Below, piece after piece: positions 6,703 through 8,513 of a stretch of 8,513 bases of DNA. Each line of letters starts with the position of its first letter. The first letter of the stretch is position 1. The stretch spans positions 1-8,513 of the forward strand of contig JANWHR010000128.1 of assembly GCA_025450355.1 (NCBI GenBank), in the 5' to 3' direction. The stretch comes from Micropepsaceae bacterium (lineage in GTDB: Bacteria; Pseudomonadota; Alphaproteobacteria; Micropepsales; Micropepsaceae). Below the pieces are notes generated by a model, which worked only from the letters and a program-made list of their open reading frames with translations, searched no databases and was not told where the DNA came from. The position numbers and the translations under genes were made by a program.

Positions 6703-7266
6703 ATGGCCGGACAACGCGAGATCGCGGTTTTGGTGGGAAGTCTTCGCAAGGAATCCTTCTCCCGCAAAGCCGCCAATGCGCTGATTGCACTCGCCCCGGA
6801 AAGTCTCGAACTCCCGATCGTCGAGATTGGCAATTTGCCGCTCTACAATCAGGACCTCGAGACAGGGACACCCCCGAACGAGTGGGTCGCGTTTCGTGAC
6901 CGCATACGTCCTGTGCAGGGCGTCCTGTTCGTCACGCCGGAATACAATCGATCTGTGCCGGGCGTGCTGAAGAACGCGATCGATGTTGGTTCACGGCCAT
7001 TCGGCAAAAGCGTCTGGATCGGAAAGCCCGCAGGTATCGTCAGCGTGTCTCCCGGCGCCCTCGGAGCGTTTGGCGCCAATCATCATCTCCGGCAGTCGCT
7101 GGTGTTTCTGAACATGCCCGCGATGCAGATGCCGGAAGCCTATGTCGGGGGCGCCGATAAACTGTTCGATGCGCAAGGCAGGCTGACGAACGATTCGACA
7201 CGCGAATTTCTCTCGAAATTCATGCGTGCCTACGCAAGCTGGGTTGAAAAACACGTCGAAAATTGA
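6703..7266 (+). CDS. NADPH-dependent FMN reductase family flavoprotein (ChrR/SsuE-like)
   Basis: A 187-residue flavodoxin-fold oxidoreductase, cytosolic. The FMN phosphate loop is GSLRKESFSRK (12-22). The second flavin-contact loop is TPEYNRSVPGVLKNAID (78-94), characteristic of the NADPH-dependent FMN reductase family. The segment SPGALGAFGANHHLRQSL (116-133) is the third family block. Members reduce FMN, quinones, chromate or azo compounds using NAD(P)H as two-electron donor; the physiological substrate here is open. Full family length (about 180-190 residues) with no missing motif. The ATG follows GGGGA (6693-6697) at 5 nt spacing. It is divergent from the HbpS-like gene and convergent with the peroxiredoxin gene, suggesting a redox or detoxification setting. 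Confidence 0.93.
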   Translation: MAGQREIAVLVGSLRKESFSRKAANALIALAPESLELPIVEIGNLPLYNQDLETGTPPNEWVAFRDRIRPVQGVLFVTPEYNRSVPGVLKNAIDVGSRPFGKSVWIGKPAGIVSVSPGALGAFGANHHLRQSLVFLNMPAMQMPEAYVGGADKLFDAQGRLTNDSTREFLSKFMRAYASWVEKHVEN

Positions 7267-7314
7267 CGTGGTTTCACGCGGGTCACACCCAGGCACCCCC
7301 ACACCATAATGCGC

Positions 7315-7367
7315 GAAGGCCTGAAGCAACAGAATTTGATCAATCAACTTCTGCGCTTCAGACCTTC
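7315..7367. terminator. Long imperfect hairpin between convergent genes, candidate bidirectional terminator
   Basis: GAAGGCCTGAAGC (7315-7327) pairs with GCTTCAGACCTTC (7355-7367) over 13 positions with one C-A mismatch. An inner 5-bp stem follows: CAGAA (7330-7334) with TTCTG (7349-7353), closing a 14-base loop that contains the palindrome TTGATCAA. It fills much of the 114-bp gap between the convergent reductase and peroxiredoxin genes. Neither strand has a clear poly-U tract after the stem, so it is not a classical intrinsic terminator. It may act through RNA structure or transcript-end protection. Confidence 0.45.
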
Positions 7368-7380
7368 AGTGAAACGACAA

Positions 7381-7917
7381 CTAATGGTGCCCGGTAACGT
7401 ATTTCTTTACCGCCGCCATTGTGTATTCGACATGGTGGGTGGGATCGCCGGCGGTGTAGCTGTAGATCACCTTCCCGTCTGGAGCGATCACATACGACAC
7501 CCGTTCGGCGTATTCGGCCCGCGGATCCTGAACCGCGTCATAGTTCCGCATGATCTTGCCATCGGCATCTGCGGCGACCGGGAATTTGCTGCGGCATTCC
7601 GTGAGCGAAAAGCGGTCCAGTTTTTCGATCGGGTCGTGCGAAACGCCGATCACGGTCGCGCCGAGCTTTTGAAAGTCGCCCATCGCGTCGGCGAAGTTGT
7701 GCGCCTCGATGGTGCAGCCGGGCGTGAAGGCAGCCGGATAGAAATACAGCACCACCGGTCCCTTCTTCAGTGCGTCGGCAAGGGCGAATTTGAATTCCTT
7801 GCCACCGATCGAGGCAAGGGCGCTGAAATCGGGCGCTCGCGAGCCCGCCTGAAGCGCGGCATACGCCGGCGCCGATAGCAGCACGCCTGCGCATGCAACA
7901 GCCAGCAAACTCTTCAT
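7381..7917 (-). CDS. Exported PrxQ/BCP-type peroxiredoxin
   Basis: A 178-residue thiol peroxidase with a clear Sec signal peptide: Lys2, hydrophobic core about 4-15, cleavage after APAYA at residue 20. It should act in the periplasm. The peroxidatic motif FTPGCT (64-69) gives Cys68, with Thr65 and Pro66 before it; Arg139 in ERVSYVI fits the conserved active-site arginine. Bacterioferritin comigratory proteins often have the resolving cysteine five residues on, but here that place is His73. Cys108 in LTECRSKFP lies where the alternative helix-3 resolving cysteine of some PrxQ proteins sits, so a Cys68-Cys108 disulphide is likely. The frame is open to an ATG at 8109, but I start at 7917: AGGAGGA stands 5 nt before it and the signal peptide follows at once. 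Confidence 0.93.
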   Translation of the reverse strand: MKSLLAVACAGVLLSAPAYAALQAGSRAPDFSALASIGGKEFKFALADALKKGPVVLYFYPAAFTPGCTIEAHNFADAMGDFQKLGATVIGVSHDPIEKLDRFSLTECRSKFPVAADADGKIMRNYDAVQDPRAEYAERVSYVIAPDGKVIYSYTAGDPTHHVEYTMAAVKKYVTGHH

Positions 7918-8211
7918 GTCAGTCCTCCTGAGGCAACACCCTCCGGTTGCGCACTTCATCATGCGCGAAAACCGGCAGTCTGCCAATATGGGACGGGCCC
8001 CGCGGCTACGTGGACCCGCATGTGCCGGCCGGAAGGAATCCGCGCGCAGAGTGAATGCCTTGCATCCCGTAGAACCGGAAATGTGGCGCGAATACAAAAT
8101 AGAAAACAACCTCGGGCGAGCTTACGGGCGTGACCCTGGCCAGAAATAGGCAAAAGCGGTTTTGATCTGCAGCTTCGCCGAATCCGGGGACATGAACGTG
8201 AATGGCCCGAG
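7918..8211. other. 294-bp intergenic region without a convincing gene
   Basis: This gap lies between the mfd stop and the peroxiredoxin start. I see no RNA gene and no coding frame with a family match. Frames here are extensions of, or in antisense to, neighbouring genes. The only compositional contrast is an AT-rich patch at about 8091-8109, some 175 bp before the peroxiredoxin start. It could hold that gene's promoter, but I could not pick a convincing -35/-10 pair. Confidence 0.5.
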
Positions 8212-8513
8212 TTAAGCCGCGATGGCGAGGCGCGCGAGTTGGCGGAGGAGCGATTCAGCGCCTTTGAGCCGCGATTCCGGACTCGGCCAGTCGCGCATCA
8301 CGACAACCTTCTGATCGGGCCGCACCTTCATTGTACCGGCGTGTTCGGCAATCAGCTTCACCAGCCCGGCCGCATTGGGGAAGGCGTTGTGACGGAAACT
8401 GATCGTCGCGCCTTTGGGGCCGGCTTCGATTTTTTCCACCATCGCGGCCCGGCAAAGCTGCTTGATCGCCGCAATCTTCAGCAGATGGCCAACCTCTTCC
8501 GGCATCGATCCGA
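8212..8513 (-). CDS. mfd: Transcription-repair coupling factor Mfd, C-terminal end (starts beyond the right edge)
   Basis: The last roughly 100 codons of Mfd, the ATP-dependent translocase that removes RNA polymerase stalled at DNA lesions and recruits UvrA for excision repair. The visible part is the C-terminal TRCF domain, which masks the UvrA-binding site in the resting enzyme. Signature stretches are MPEEVGHLLKIAAIKQLCR, EKIEAGPKGATISFR, and KVVVMRDWPSPESRLKGAES before the end. The wording is like alphaproteobacterial Mfd. The reading frame continues without a stop to the window edge, so the internal ATG at 8503-8505 is not the start. The helicase and RNA polymerase-binding domains lie outside. 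It ends 294 bp before the peroxiredoxin gene, so a shared transcript is not obvious. Confidence 0.92.
   Translation of the reverse strand, partial: GSMPEEVGHLLKIAAIKQLCRAAMVEKIEAGPKGATISFRHNAFPNAAGLVKLIAEHAGTMKVRPDQKVVVMRDWPSPESRLKGAESLLRQLARLAIAA

Noticed and set aside
6601..6714. N-terminal extension of the HbpS-like protein to an ATG at 6714
   Set aside because: The added 38 residues are Arg-rich with no similarity to the family, would overlap the divergent gene's start, and the ATG at 6600 has a strong, well-spaced Shine-Dalgarno sequence.
7918..8109. N-terminal extension of the peroxiredoxin to an ATG at 8109
   Set aside because: It would bury a clear signal peptide 64 residues into the protein; the start at 7917 has an excellent ribosome binding site.
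8122..8193. A 23-codon minus-strand frame (ATG at 8193) just after mfd
   Set aside because: No convincing ribosome binding site, no recognisable sequence and very short; chance is the simpler explanation.

Overview
The window reads as ordinary chromosome from a GC-rich, Gram-negative bacterium, most likely an alphaproteobacterium. The grounds are the wording of the Mfd C-terminus at the right edge, a long two-domain SppA with an N-terminal membrane anchor, a WaaE/KdtX-type glycosyltransferase, and several Sec-type signal peptides. I cannot name the genus. No IS element, phage gene, CRISPR array, tRNA or rRNA is visible.

Left block, minus strand: a family 2 glycosyltransferase runs off the left edge. 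It has a GTG start at 493 and lies 55 bp downstream of sppA (2321 to 549), so the two are probably co-transcribed. sppA is divergent from a plus-strand, exported metallo-beta-lactamase-fold hydrolase (2464-4080). The 142-bp gap between them holds inverted repeats and a perfect 7-bp hairpin lying against the hydrolase ribosome binding site.

Middle block, minus strand: the hydrolase converges, with only 6 bp between stop codons, on a WaaE-like glycosyltransferase (4932 to 4087). Upstream of that, and transcribed first, are a HbpS/GlcG-like protein (6600 to 6172) and a 379-residue protein (6154 to 5015). The latter consists of three consecutive RidA domains in one chain. The HbpS-like gene and the triple RidA gene are 17 bp apart and look like a two-gene operon.

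Right block: an FMN reductase-family flavoprotein (6703-7266, plus) is divergent from the HbpS-like gene across about 100 bp that carry an 8-bp perfect inverted repeat. It converges on an exported PrxQ/BCP-type peroxiredoxin (7917 to 7381), with a 53-nt imperfect hairpin between the two. A 294-bp gap without a convincing gene follows, then the C-terminus of mfd (8214 onward to the right edge, minus strand).

Taken together, 5015-7917 is a small neighbourhood of redox and metabolite-damage functions: RidA-type imine or enamine hydrolysis, a HbpS/GlcG-like protein, a flavin reductase and a peroxiredoxin. A shared role is inference from proximity. The most unusual item is the single-chain triple RidA protein, whose third domain lacks the arginine that the first two keep. 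I found no evidence for a larger undescribed multi-gene system.
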